From Candidatus Tepidiaquacellales bacterium UBA6667 (lineage in GTDB: Bacteria; Bacteroidota; Ignavibacteria; Tepidaquicellales; Tepidaquicellaceae), in contig DKKL01000043.1 of assembly GCA_002455255.1 (NCBI GenBank), forward strand, positions 1 through 16,719: 16,719 bases of DNA, in the 5' to 3' direction. The position numbers and the translations under genes were made by a program. Positions 1-7,506 of this stretch are shown here, one piece after another (positions within the stretch are counted from its first letter, which is position 1; the number at the start of each line of letters is the position of its first letter). The notes beneath the pieces were generated by a model that made no database searches, was not told the origin of the DNA, and worked only from the letters and a program-made list of their open reading frames with translations.

Positions 1-311
1 ATCGTTTTGGACGGATGTGTTTTGGAATAGGTTCGGCGGCTTCTTTGAATCTTGCATTATTCGCTGAACTGTTTTGTTCGTTACTTGTAATTTTAGGTTT
101 TTTAACAAGACTTGCATTAGTTCCTTTAATCATAACAATGGTTGTTGCTTTTTTTATTTTCAATGCTGCAGAACCAATGTTAAAAAAAGAGTTACCACTT
201 ATATTTTTGTTAACTTATATCGCAATTTATTTATTGGGACCGGGAAGATTTTCACTTGATTCATTGATATATAAACCGAAAAAAAGTATAATTCCTGATT
301 TTAAAAAATAA
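1..311 (+). CDS. DoxX family membrane protein, 3' part
   Basis: The reading frame is open from the left edge (first full codon at position 3) to the TAA at 309-311, so the gene begins outside the window. The visible ~103 residues hold two to three hydrophobic segments. The pattern FGIGS, then NLALFAELFCSLLVILGFLT, then a KKELPLIFLL stretch and LGPGRFSLDSLI is what I know from the C-terminal two thirds of DoxX-like proteins, small four-helix inner-membrane proteins of about 130-150 residues. Some members take part in thiol or quinone redox chemistry, but most have no known job, so no specific role is claimed. An internal ATG at position 15 is probably not the start, because the family motif runs across it. 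The last 11 bases overlap the end of the convergent glycosyltransferase gene, leaving no room for a separate terminator. Confidence 0.8.
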   Translation, partial: RFGRMCFGIGSAASLNLALFAELFCSLLVILGFLTRLALVPLIITMVVAFFIFNAAEPMLKKELPLIFLLTYIAIYLLGPGRFSLDSLIYKPKKSIIPDFKK

Positions 312-1650
312 GTTTATAAAATTCACCTGCCCAAACAATTAATACAAACAAACTAAACGCTGCGGGAAAAATAATTTTTTTCGCGGTAAATATTTTTCTT
401 AGTTGATATCTATGTTCATAAAGTTTTACCGTTCCAATTATAAAAAACGGAATAAGTACATAGTGATATCGGGAAAGTGCAACAAACAGAAAAAACATTA
501 AGCCCCAACTTATTAAAAATCCGTATATTATAATTCTATATTTTTTAATAAGTAAAAGACCCCAAAAACCGCATAATATTACAAGAAAATACGGAATATT
601 AACAATAGCAATTAAAAAAGGATTTATATCTCTGTAAACTTCGGTGGATGTTCTTTCTTTATTCTCATTTTCAGTAAAATATAAAAGTATCATTCTTTCA
701 CTTGAAAATAGGTATGCAATTTTTTTAAACCCTGTTATTACAAATTTATGAGGATTATTTACTGCATAATCAATTCCTTGTCTGAAAAATTCCTTATCTT
801 TTTTTACTTCATCTTTTTCATAAAACAACGGATTAGTTTCTTCAATCTTGTGATACCAGGTACCTGTTGCGTTAGGATTACTGCCACCCCAAAAGGTGAA
901 TCCTGCTTGTGTTGCAAGAGTGAATGAACCCATCTCAATTTTATTCCTAATCAGCCATGGTGACAATGTAATACCAATTCCTAAATAAAATAAAAGCGAA
1001 TATAAAATTAATTTTTTATTTCGTGTTTTACTAAACCCATCAAACAATCGGGTTCTGTTATAAAATAAATATACAGGAATGATAAAAATTGATATAGCAA
1101 AGCTGCTTCTTATTAATAGTGCTAATCCCCAAACTATACCAAGTAAAAATATTTTTTTTGTATTTAAAAATTCGTCTTGTAGAGAAAGATATAAAACTAA
1201 AAGAGCAAAAAAATTAAAAAGAGGTTCTGTAAGTATAGTAACTGCGAAAAGGATATTAGAAGGGAAGAGTGCGAAAACAGTGAATACAATTAATGAATAT
1301 CTAATGTCAAAAAATTTCAGACATATAAGAAAAAATAATATACAGGAAAAAATTTCAATGACTGATTGTATAATTTTCACAGCCAAAATATTTTCACCAA
1401 ACACTTTAAAAATACCGGCAATAAACATCGGATAACCTATAATTAACCGAGCTGTGGTTTCACCTTCATATCTGTATTCACCGGTATTCGCAAGACTTTG
1501 GGCAAGCAAAAAATAGTCTTTAGAGTCTGAGCGGAGTTCTTCAGAATATGAAAATGAAATTATAAGTTTTAACAAAAAAGAAAAAAGCAATATTGAAACA
1601 AAATATTGCTTTTGTGATTTTTTAAAAAATATTTTTTTATTTTTTAACAC
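301..1650 (-). CDS. GT-C (GT39/ArnT-like) membrane glycosyltransferase
   Basis: This 449-residue protein is polytopic, with roughly ten hydrophobic segments spread over its whole length. After the first membrane segment (about 15-33) comes a short loop with SDSKDY (Asp42, Asp45). It is followed by AQSLANTGEY and GYPMFIAGIF (GYP at 72-74), the usual layout of the first periplasmic loop in the PMT/ArnT/GT39-like GT-C superfamily, where an acidic residue is thought to be catalytic. Such enzymes move a sugar from a polyprenyl-phosphate donor to a lipid, protein or glycan acceptor on the outer face of the inner membrane. Donor and acceptor cannot be read from the sequence. The start is GTG at 1648-1650, 4 nt after the methyltransferase stop; no ATG precedes the conserved loop. 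It is the last gene of the cluster and overlaps the DoxX gene tail-to-tail by 11 bp. Confidence 0.82.
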   Translation of the reverse strand: MLKNKKIFFKKSQKQYFVSILLFSFLLKLIISFSYSEELRSDSKDYFLLAQSLANTGEYRYEGETTARLIIGYPMFIAGIFKVFGENILAVKIIQSVIEIFSCILFFLICLKFFDIRYSLIVFTVFALFPSNILFAVTILTEPLFNFFALLVLYLSLQDEFLNTKKIFLLGIVWGLALLIRSSFAISIFIIPVYLFYNRTRLFDGFSKTRNKKLILYSLLFYLGIGITLSPWLIRNKIEMGSFTLATQAGFTFWGGSNPNATGTWYHKIEETNPLFYEKDEVKKDKEFFRQGIDYAVNNPHKFVITGFKKIAYLFSSERMILLYFTENENKERTSTEVYRDINPFLIAIVNIPYFLVILCGFWGLLLIKKYRIIIYGFLISWGLMFFLFVALSRYHYVLIPFFIIGTVKLYEHRYQLRKIFTAKKIIFPAAFSLFVLIVWAGEFYKLIF

Positions 1651-1654
1651 AGTT

Positions 1655-2464
1655 TTATACTTTTTCAGCTACAAGCAAAATCCCTGTTCCTTCTTTATTA
1701 TCAGTTTTTACATCCAACCACATTAAAATTAACACAAACCAGAGAGTAAAAAGGTAATATATTGGAAGAATTAAAATAAATAGTTTTGATTTTCCTGCCA
1801 TAAGAATCGGGTATTTAATTCCAAATCTCCAGCTAATAGTTCCAAACTTTCCATAAGTATAGTTAAAAGATTTTAGTTTCAGTCCTGCTTTTTCCAGTTT
1901 TGATGTAATGTCTTCTTTTGAATATCCGTTTCGTGCATGCTCTTCAATAAAACTTTCATCATCATCATCTTCCGCATCACTGCCACCAAGATTTGACGGA
2001 GTATTTACCAGCAATAATCCGCCTTTTTTTAAGGCATTATAAAAATTATTAAACACAGTTTGGTCTTCATGTATATGTTCCATTACATCAACAGATAAAA
2101 TAAAATCAAATCTGTTTTCATATTTCATAGTAACTAAATCATCAATTTTAAATTCCACTCTGTTTCCTAAGCCTGTTTTATTAAAAAAATATTCACAATC
2201 AGCAACTTGTTCTTCTTTAACATCAATAGCATAAATGTTAGAATTTGGAAAATAATTTGCCATAAAGTAAGAATATTGTCCAAAACCCATTCCTGCATCA
2301 AAGATATTTAATTTATCATTTCTCTTATATAATTTCTTGATTTGTTTTCTCACATGCCATGAACGTAAAAACATTAAATCAAGAAGTTTATAAAATATTT
2401 TTCTTAAAAAAACATTTCTCGAAACTATATCCCCAAAGACTTTTTTAACCGGATCGTATTTCAT
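1655..2464 (-). CDS. Class I SAM-dependent methyltransferase
   Basis: This 269-residue protein has a Methyltransf_11/23-type Rossmann fold. Motif I is DAGMGFG at 56-62, the acidic residue that holds the SAM ribose is Asp81 (YAIDV), and later come DFILSVDVMEH and LKKGGLLLVNTPSN, the usual post-I and motif III strands. A strongly hydrophobic stretch at about 228-250 sits just before the final strand (GTGILLVAEK), so the enzyme may dip into or be anchored to the membrane. The ATG at 2462-2464 overlaps the GT9 stop (TGA) in an ATGA arrangement, and the next gene follows after 4 nt, so it is translated as part of the glycan operon. From its neighbours it probably O-methylates a sugar or a lipid-linked intermediate; this is inference. 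It is the only one of the six cluster genes with an ATG start. Confidence 0.85.
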   Translation of the reverse strand: MKYDPVKKVFGDIVSRNVFLRKIFYKLLDLMFLRSWHVRKQIKKLYKRNDKLNIFDAGMGFGQYSYFMANYFPNSNIYAIDVKEEQVADCEYFFNKTGLGNRVEFKIDDLVTMKYENRFDFILSVDVMEHIHEDQTVFNNFYNALKKGGLLLVNTPSNLGGSDAEDDDDESFIEEHARNGYSKEDITSKLEKAGLKLKSFNYTYGKFGTISWRFGIKYPILMAGKSKLFILILPIYYLFTLWFVLILMWLDVKTDNKEGTGILLVAEKV

Positions 2465-3594
2465 TTATTTATTTTATTAATTTTATTCTTCAATTTTGAA
2501 AAAACCATTTCTGATGAAATTGCTTCCATACAATTTGGTTTAAAATCACATCTCATTTTATAACATACCAGACATTCCATATCCGGATAAATTTTATCTA
2601 TAATACCGTAATCTTCAATTTCGTTATATGATGTAGGTCCGAATAAACATAAAATTTCTTTTTTCAGTGCGGTTGCTATGTGAAGTGCTAATGTATCTCC
2701 TGTTATAAAAATATCAGGCAATGACATTAGAGAAATAAATTGTCGTAATGAATTATCAAATCCGGTATTAATAATATTTTTATTCACTGAGCTAAGTTCT
2801 AACAATAATTCTTTTTCGTCAAGTCCACCAAAAAGAAGTATTCCACAATTATATTCGGAATTTATTTTTTCAAACAATTCAACATAACCTTCTTTCCTCC
2901 ATTTTTTAAATTCCCATCTGTCACTCGCACCGGGATTTATTCCAATAAGGAAATCATATTGCTTGAGGTCATTCATTTCATAAAATCTTTTTGCAAAGTC
3001 AATTTCACTTTCACTTAGGTTTATTATAATATTTGACTGGGTATATTCAAGAGAACAAATTTCATGAATAATCTTTTGATATGTTTTAGTATTTTGTTTT
3101 TTTAGTATATCAAATGCACCCATTTTAAACCATTCATCTGCTTGCTCATTAAATGGTTTAACTTTTCCCAATTCATTTAAACCGAAACCAATTTTATTAT
3201 TTGAATTTGCAGCACTTGCAATCGCAGAACTAACAGGAGATGGGTCTAAATTTATCACCAATTCAAATTTAACAGACTTAAGGTAATAGTTTGTGAATGG
3301 GTTTTCGTAAATGAGAATTTCATTTACGAGATGATTGTGCTTAAACAAATCTTTGGCATTATCCTTTGTCAGCCAGGAAATATAAGCATCCGGATATTTA
3401 GAATGCAGAGATGGTAAGATTGAAGTTGTTCTTAATACATCTCCAATTGCGTCAAGTTTAATAATTAAGATTTTATTTTTAACCGACTTATATAAATTAC
3501 AATCATCACAAATTATTCCGGTTTTTTTATGAGGTTCACAAGGTCTGTCACCGGGGAAATAAATACAATCCGATTTTAAATTTGGTATACTCAA
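2461..3594 (-). CDS. GT9 glycosyltransferase (ADP-heptose:LPS heptosyltransferase-like) with cysteine clusters
   Basis: This 377-residue GT-B fold enzyme of family GT9 resembles WaaC/WaaF/RfaF. The N-terminal domain starts with KILIIKLDAIGDVLRTT (about 41-57). The C-terminal domain has GINPGASDRW, a GGLDE turn, then FITGDTLALHIATAL and CLFGPTS, the nucleotide-sugar binding part. Two cysteine groups stand out: C10, C19, H22, C29 and C32 ahead of the catalytic domain, and C341, C344, C349 and C355 at the C-terminus. I recall both patterns from other GT9 proteins, but I know of no assigned role. The start is TTG at 3592-3594, supported by an AAGGA site 9 nt upstream and by the cysteine motif beginning at residue 9 with no ATG in between. 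It overlaps the GT4 stop in a TTGA junction. The sugar could be heptose or another; GT9 members differ in donor. Confidence 0.86.
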   Translation of the reverse strand: MSIPNLKSDCIYFPGDRPCEPHKKTGIICDDCNLYKSVKNKILIIKLDAIGDVLRTTSILPSLHSKYPDAYISWLTKDNAKDLFKHNHLVNEILIYENPFTNYYLKSVKFELVINLDPSPVSSAIASAANSNNKIGFGLNELGKVKPFNEQADEWFKMGAFDILKKQNTKTYQKIIHEICSLEYTQSNIIINLSESEIDFAKRFYEMNDLKQYDFLIGINPGASDRWEFKKWRKEGYVELFEKINSEYNCGILLFGGLDEKELLLELSSVNKNIINTGFDNSLRQFISLMSLPDIFITGDTLALHIATALKKEILCLFGPTSYNEIEDYGIIDKIYPDMECLVCYKMRCDFKPNCMEAISSEMVFSKLKNKINKINK

Positions 3595-4733
3595 TTTAAG
3601 ATTTCCTTCATAAGCATTGGCAATTTGTTAAATTCATTATCCTTTATTTTGTTGCTGATATTAACCTTAAAATTCACAGAATCTGAAAAACTAAAATATT
3701 TTTTTATACCATCCACTAAAGAATTTACATCATCTGATTTTACTACAAATCCTGTTTCCCCTTCAATAACATCTTCTGATAACCCTCCGACATCTGTAAC
3801 TATAACAGGTTTATTAAATCCGTAAGCAATATTTAATACACCGCTTTGAGTTGCTTCAAGGTAAGGCAAAACGACAAGTTCAGAAATATTATAATAAATA
3901 CCGACATCTTCATTTGGCACGAATTTTTGAACGACAATAACATTTTCTTTAATTTTCAAATCATCAATTTGTTTGTAGTATTTTTCTGAATTATCATAAA
4001 ATTCACCAACTACAAGAAGTTTTATATTTTTATTATAACGAATTAATTCAGGCATAGCATCCAAAAGTATATTGAGACCTTTATATTTTCTTACGTATCC
4101 GAAAAATAAAATTATTCTATCCGCACTACTAAAACCGAGTTCGGTTTTAATTTTTGCTATATCTTCATTTTCACCTGTGTTATAACAGTCATAAACAGGC
4201 AGAGATGATTTGTAAATTTTTTTATTTTTTGAATATTCCTTTAATGAATTTTCAACGGTATCAGATAAAACAAGAAATTTATCCGCATTTCTGATTCCGA
4301 GTTTTGTTAAAAATTTATCCACAAATCTTCCTTCGTGAGAAATTACATTTTCAGTTATGAATAAAATTTTATTTTTATACTTTTTCTTTAAACTATTTGA
4401 AATAACAAAATGAGATGGTCCAAAAAAAGGATTCCACCAATCAAAAATAATTAAATCAGGATTAAAATTATCAATTTTTTTAGCTGCTAAAAACCAGTTG
4501 AATGGATTTATTGAATTTATGATTCTTTCATTAGGAGCTTTTTTAATTATATAATCACTTTTATCTTGCTGTGTCGTACCAGGGAATAAAACTGACGGAT
4601 ACAGAAGTTTATAATTAAAAACTTTTAAATCAAATTGCTCTTTTAAAATATCATATAAATATGAAACAAATAATGCATTGCCACCCCTGTAAGGATATGC
4701 AGGACCAATAATCGCAATCTTTTTCTTAGACAA
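3591..4733 (-). CDS. GT4 family glycosyltransferase
   Basis: This 380-residue protein has two Rossmann domains (GT-B). The N-terminal domain opens with KKIAIIGPAYPYRGGNA (about 4-20) and has YPSVLFPGTTQ near residue 50, features I associate with one GT4 subgroup. The C-terminal domain has ILFFGYVRKYKGLNILLDA, LLVVGEFYD, then LVVLPYLEATQSGVLNIAYG and PVIVTDVGGLSEDV, the donor-binding half. The usual GT4 E-x7-E pair is not present at its normal place. No membrane segments are seen, so it should act at the cytoplasmic face on a lipid-linked acceptor; donor unknown. The start is TTG at 4731-4733. An in-frame TAA lies one codon further upstream and the conserved N-terminus follows at once, so no other start fits. 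A 66-nt gap with a repeated 23-bp element lies upstream, suggesting that a second transcription unit starts here. Confidence 0.86.
   Translation of the reverse strand: MSKKKIAIIGPAYPYRGGNALFVSYLYDILKEQFDLKVFNYKLLYPSVLFPGTTQQDKSDYIIKKAPNERIINSINPFNWFLAAKKIDNFNPDLIIFDWWNPFFGPSHFVISNSLKKKYKNKILFITENVISHEGRFVDKFLTKLGIRNADKFLVLSDTVENSLKEYSKNKKIYKSSLPVYDCYNTGENEDIAKIKTELGFSSADRIILFFGYVRKYKGLNILLDAMPELIRYNKNIKLLVVGEFYDNSEKYYKQIDDLKIKENVIVVQKFVPNEDVGIYYNISELVVLPYLEATQSGVLNIAYGFNKPVIVTDVGGLSEDVIEGETGFVVKSDDVNSLVDGIKKYFSFSDSVNFKVNISNKIKDNEFNKLPMLMKEILN
3604..3608 (-). promoter_or_regulatory. Ribosome binding site deciding the TTG start of the GT9 gene
   Basis: On the minus strand AAGGA lies 9 nt before the TTG at 3594, inside the last codons of the GT4 gene. 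No ATG or GTG occurs between this site and the conserved cysteine motif, so the site fixes the TTG as start. It is one of few clear Shine-Dalgarno sites in the cluster. Confidence 0.65.
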
Positions 4734-4765
4734 ATATTAAAAATTATCAACCAATATAAAAATAT

Positions 4766-4788
4766 GTGATTTTAAATGTTATTCAAAT
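4766..4788 (-). repeat. 23-bp repeat, copy 1, upstream of GT4 (likely promoter or operator)
   Basis: This 23-bp stretch is identical to 7507-7529. Read on the minus strand its core is GAATAACATTTAAAATCAC, preceded by ATTT. It ends 32 nt before the TTG of the GT4 gene, in the only gap over 10 nt inside the cluster. Identity continues after one mismatch into TATT. TTGAAT followed after 16 bp by TATTTT could be a -35/-10 pair, but the -10 is weaker in the other copy. Two related 11-12-bp halves (ATTTGAATAAC and ATTTAAAATCAC) would also fit a protein-binding site. Confidence 0.55.
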
Positions 4789-4799
4789 AAGAGGTGGGT

Positions 4800-5486
4800 T
4801 TATTCAGAAAATTTATATTTAAACAATGTCCAAATTGCTTTAATGCCATCTCTCCATTTTATTTTTTTCCCTTCCTTAGTTGATCTTGGAAAATATGTTA
4901 TTGGTATTTCATAAATCTTAATTTTCCTTTTTAAAATTTTAGATGTAACTTCAGGGCAAAATTCAAATCCTTTTTCCTTCAGATTTAAATTTTTCAACAA
5001 ATCTGCTTTGAAAACTTTGTAACATGTTGATTCATCGGTAATTTCTGAACTATATAAAACATTTGTTATTTTACTTAAAATTACACCGCCTATGTAAAAA
5101 GCGTAAGTCGATTTAGGATTTTGTATGAGATTTCTCGAACCATAAACTACCTGGACTTCAGGATTTTTAAACAACTCAAATAATTTTTTATATTGATTTG
5201 GATCATATTCCAGATCGGCATCTTGTATTAATACTAAATCTCCAGAAACTTCTTTTAACCCTGTAATAATAGATGCACCCTTACCGGAGTTATGTTTATG
5301 ATTTAATAATTTTATGTGTGATTTTTCTGATGCCTGAATTTTTTCTAAAATCTTCTGAGAATTATCAGTTGACCCATCGTTTACACAAATTATTTCATAA
5401 ACAAGACCGGTATCTAATACTTTAGAGATGATTTGTTCAAGTGTTTTTTCTTCATTGTAAACAGGGATTATAACTGAAATATTCAA
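4800..5486 (-). CDS. GT2 family glycosyltransferase, Dpm1-like polyprenyl-phosphate sugar transferase
   Basis: This 228-residue single-domain GT-A enzyme shows VIIPVYNEEKTL at the N-terminus, NDGSTDNS (36-43), HNSGKGASI (65-73) and QDADLEYDP with the DxD metal motif at Asp89/Asp91. The C-terminal part has DESTCYKVF and FEFCPEVTSKI. This order is typical of dolichol/undecaprenyl-phosphate mannose- or glucose-transferase-like GT2 proteins, which move a sugar from a nucleotide donor to polyprenyl phosphate at the cytoplasmic face. There are no C-terminal membrane helices, so it is the short, Dpm1-type form. The start is TTG at 5484-5486; the conserved strand begins at residue 3, so no later start is possible. 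It lies 8 nt after the GT-C/TPR gene and is probably co-transcribed with it. It may supply the donor for the GT-C enzymes in the cluster; this is inference. Confidence 0.86.
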   Translation of the reverse strand: MNISVIIPVYNEEKTLEQIISKVLDTGLVYEIICVNDGSTDNSQKILEKIQASEKSHIKLLNHKHNSGKGASIITGLKEVSGDLVLIQDADLEYDPNQYKKLFELFKNPEVQVVYGSRNLIQNPKSTYAFYIGGVILSKITNVLYSSEITDESTCYKVFKADLLKNLNLKEKGFEFCPEVTSKILKRKIKIYEIPITYFPRSTKEGKKIKWRDGIKAIWTLFKYKFSE

Positions 5487-5494
5487 TTTATAAA

Positions 5495-7471
5495 TTATTT
5501 ATTTAAAGCAGACCTTATATTAATTATTTTATTTCTTAATGTTAAATCGTCAGGACTAAATTTTACCAATACTTCATAACATTTCAAAGATAGTTTTAGC
5601 AAATTGTTTTTTAGGTACAACTCTCCTAAATTTGACAAAGCATCTTTAATGTATATTTCCTCGTAACCTGATTTTAAATGAAGGAGGTAATTCAAATAAA
5701 ATATTTCAGCTTCTCCCGCATATCTGTTTTGTAAGAAGAAATTTCCTGCATTTACAAGTGCAGAATTATTTTCAAATGGTTTGTAAAAACCTTCAATCCA
5801 TTTTATTAAATTTGATTTAGACTGAATATCTGACAGAATCTCAAATTGTCTGTTAACTACAGTTGTATCAATTTTATTATAAGTTACCAGTTCATAAAAT
5901 GTTTTCACAAAAATTGCTGAGTCTTTTGGCTGATTTGTATAAACAGAAAAATTATTATCAAAATATAATGGAGACCAATTTCCCATTTTATTTAATTCAT
6001 CAGTCCAAAGATATGCTGAAGCATGATTAAATGTAATTACTTTTGGGTTATATTTATCAATTAATAATTTTAAACCATTTGCTTTAAAACTATTCATATA
6101 TTCCGAATAAAATTCTTCCTTCATCACTTCAAGTCTGCCATCAATAAATATTTTTTCATTTAAACTCCAGATTAACCATCCGCCCATATCAATCTGATTT
6201 ATAATCTTTTCGTTTGGAAGATTTGTTTTTATGAAATTGCTTGCAGAGACAGGCAAAGTGTTTTCGTTTAAACCGGTTCCGAAAACAACTGAATTACCAT
6301 ATCCACTGTAATAAGATCCGGTTACAACTCTGAATCCCGTTAATAAGAAAACAATACAAAAAGTATAAGTTAAATATTTTTTAAAAAATAAATTATTATC
6401 AAATATTTTATAGAAGTTTTTTTCAGTGAATAAATTATTTAAGGATATCGCAATTATAAATACTGCATAAAAAATAAGTATTGGGATATTTCTATAACCA
6501 TTCAATGAAATATAAGTAAATGCAGAAAGTATAAGAAATTCGTGCAGGTATCTTTTTTTAAGAGTTATAAAAAACAATAAATATGCTAAACCTAAAATTA
6601 TGAAATAAATCAGAATATCAAATTTAAAATTTGAAAAGAGGTATAAAGGAGATTGCAATTCGGCAATAGAATTTTTAAAAATATTTGCGGAGTCAAGTCT
6701 GGTAAAAAGATAAATTGGAAAAAATGCACCATCTGCGAAATATGGGTTTATAAAAATCGCTGCAATACTTATAACAAACCATTTTGAGAGATTCTTATCT
6801 AACAATTTATCCCTATACCAAATTGAGATTATGTATGCTACTATTAAGAACAGACCAATTATAAACAGACCATGAGAATTTACCCATACCATCATAACTA
6901 TCGGTAGAAAAAACAATTTATTTTTTTTGCTTAAATAATAATTGTCCAATATTATCAGGGTTAAAAGTATTCCTATCCAAGTGAAAATTTCAGGTCTTAT
7001 GCTTATTCTAATTTGTATAGAAATTAGAATTATAAACAAACTTAGTATTATTACAGGAGAAGGTATCTTGTAGATTACAAATCTTTTAACTAACAGAAGG
7101 AAAACGACTATAAGCAATAATGTATTAAGTATAATTAAACCATTATAACCGAATACTGAGAAACTGAAAAAGTTAAAAATTTGGAATAACCATTGGATAT
7201 CTATATATTCGTTTGAGTTTACAGTATATGTAAAAACATCTTTTGAAGGGAATGAAAAAGTTTCTAAAATAAATCTTGCACCGGCGAGATGAAAACCAAT
7301 ATCATAATTGGAAACCTGTCTTATAGTGAAAATTATTAATAATAAAAAAAACCCGATTAAAGGAATTAAATATTTATTTTTTAGAATAAAATCACTGCTG
7401 ATTTCTTTGAATGAAGAAATTGAATCGGGAATAATATTCTCAGATTTTTTTCTTTTATCTTTTTTTTTCAA
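5495..7471 (-). CDS. GT-C-like polytopic membrane protein with C-terminal soluble domain and TPR
   Basis: This protein has 658 residues. After a lysine-rich tail (1-10) and a first helix (about 33-50) comes YDIGFHLAGARFILE (Asp57, His61), then FPSKD (74-78) and IQWLFQ (92-97), the layout of the first outer loop in a group of GT-C-like membrane proteins. About ten further membrane segments run to near residue 385. The soluble part contains DMGGWLIW and IFIDGR (428-446), a pair I recall from the same group, and ends with a TPR-like repeat at about 610-643. It is probably a membrane glycosyltransferase using polyprenyl-phosphate sugars, but no activity is proved for this group. The start is TTG at 7469-7471, followed directly by nine A residues; an in-frame stop lies five codons upstream and no ATG lies between. 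It heads the cluster. Confidence 0.72.
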   Translation of the reverse strand: MKKKDKRKKSENIIPDSISSFKEISSDFILKNKYLIPLIGFFLLLIIFTIRQVSNYDIGFHLAGARFILETFSFPSKDVFTYTVNSNEYIDIQWLFQIFNFFSFSVFGYNGLIILNTLLLIVVFLLLVKRFVIYKIPSPVIILSLFIILISIQIRISIRPEIFTWIGILLTLIILDNYYLSKKNKLFFLPIVMMVWVNSHGLFIIGLFLIVAYIISIWYRDKLLDKNLSKWFVISIAAIFINPYFADGAFFPIYLFTRLDSANIFKNSIAELQSPLYLFSNFKFDILIYFIILGLAYLLFFITLKKRYLHEFLILSAFTYISLNGYRNIPILIFYAVFIIAISLNNLFTEKNFYKIFDNNLFFKKYLTYTFCIVFLLTGFRVVTGSYYSGYGNSVVFGTGLNENTLPVSASNFIKTNLPNEKIINQIDMGGWLIWSLNEKIFIDGRLEVMKEEFYSEYMNSFKANGLKLLIDKYNPKVITFNHASAYLWTDELNKMGNWSPLYFDNNFSVYTNQPKDSAIFVKTFYELVTYNKIDTTVVNRQFEILSDIQSKSNLIKWIEGFYKPFENNSALVNAGNFFLQNRYAGEAEIFYLNYLLHLKSGYEEIYIKDALSNLGELYLKNNLLKLSLKCYEVLVKFSPDDLTLRNKIINIRSALNK

Positions 7472-7506
7472 TAAGCTATAAAATTAAAAAGTGAATTTAG
7501 GAATAA

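Noticed and set aside
1079..1435. 118-codon plus-strand open frame
   Set aside because: It lies wholly antisense to the GT-C gene, has no family pattern or start signal, and reads like a low-complexity shadow of an AT-rich coding region.
301..7471. Recently acquired genomic island
   Set aside because: Base composition looks like the flanking genes, and no integrase, transposase, tRNA or direct-repeat boundary is seen; the only repeat is the short upstream element.
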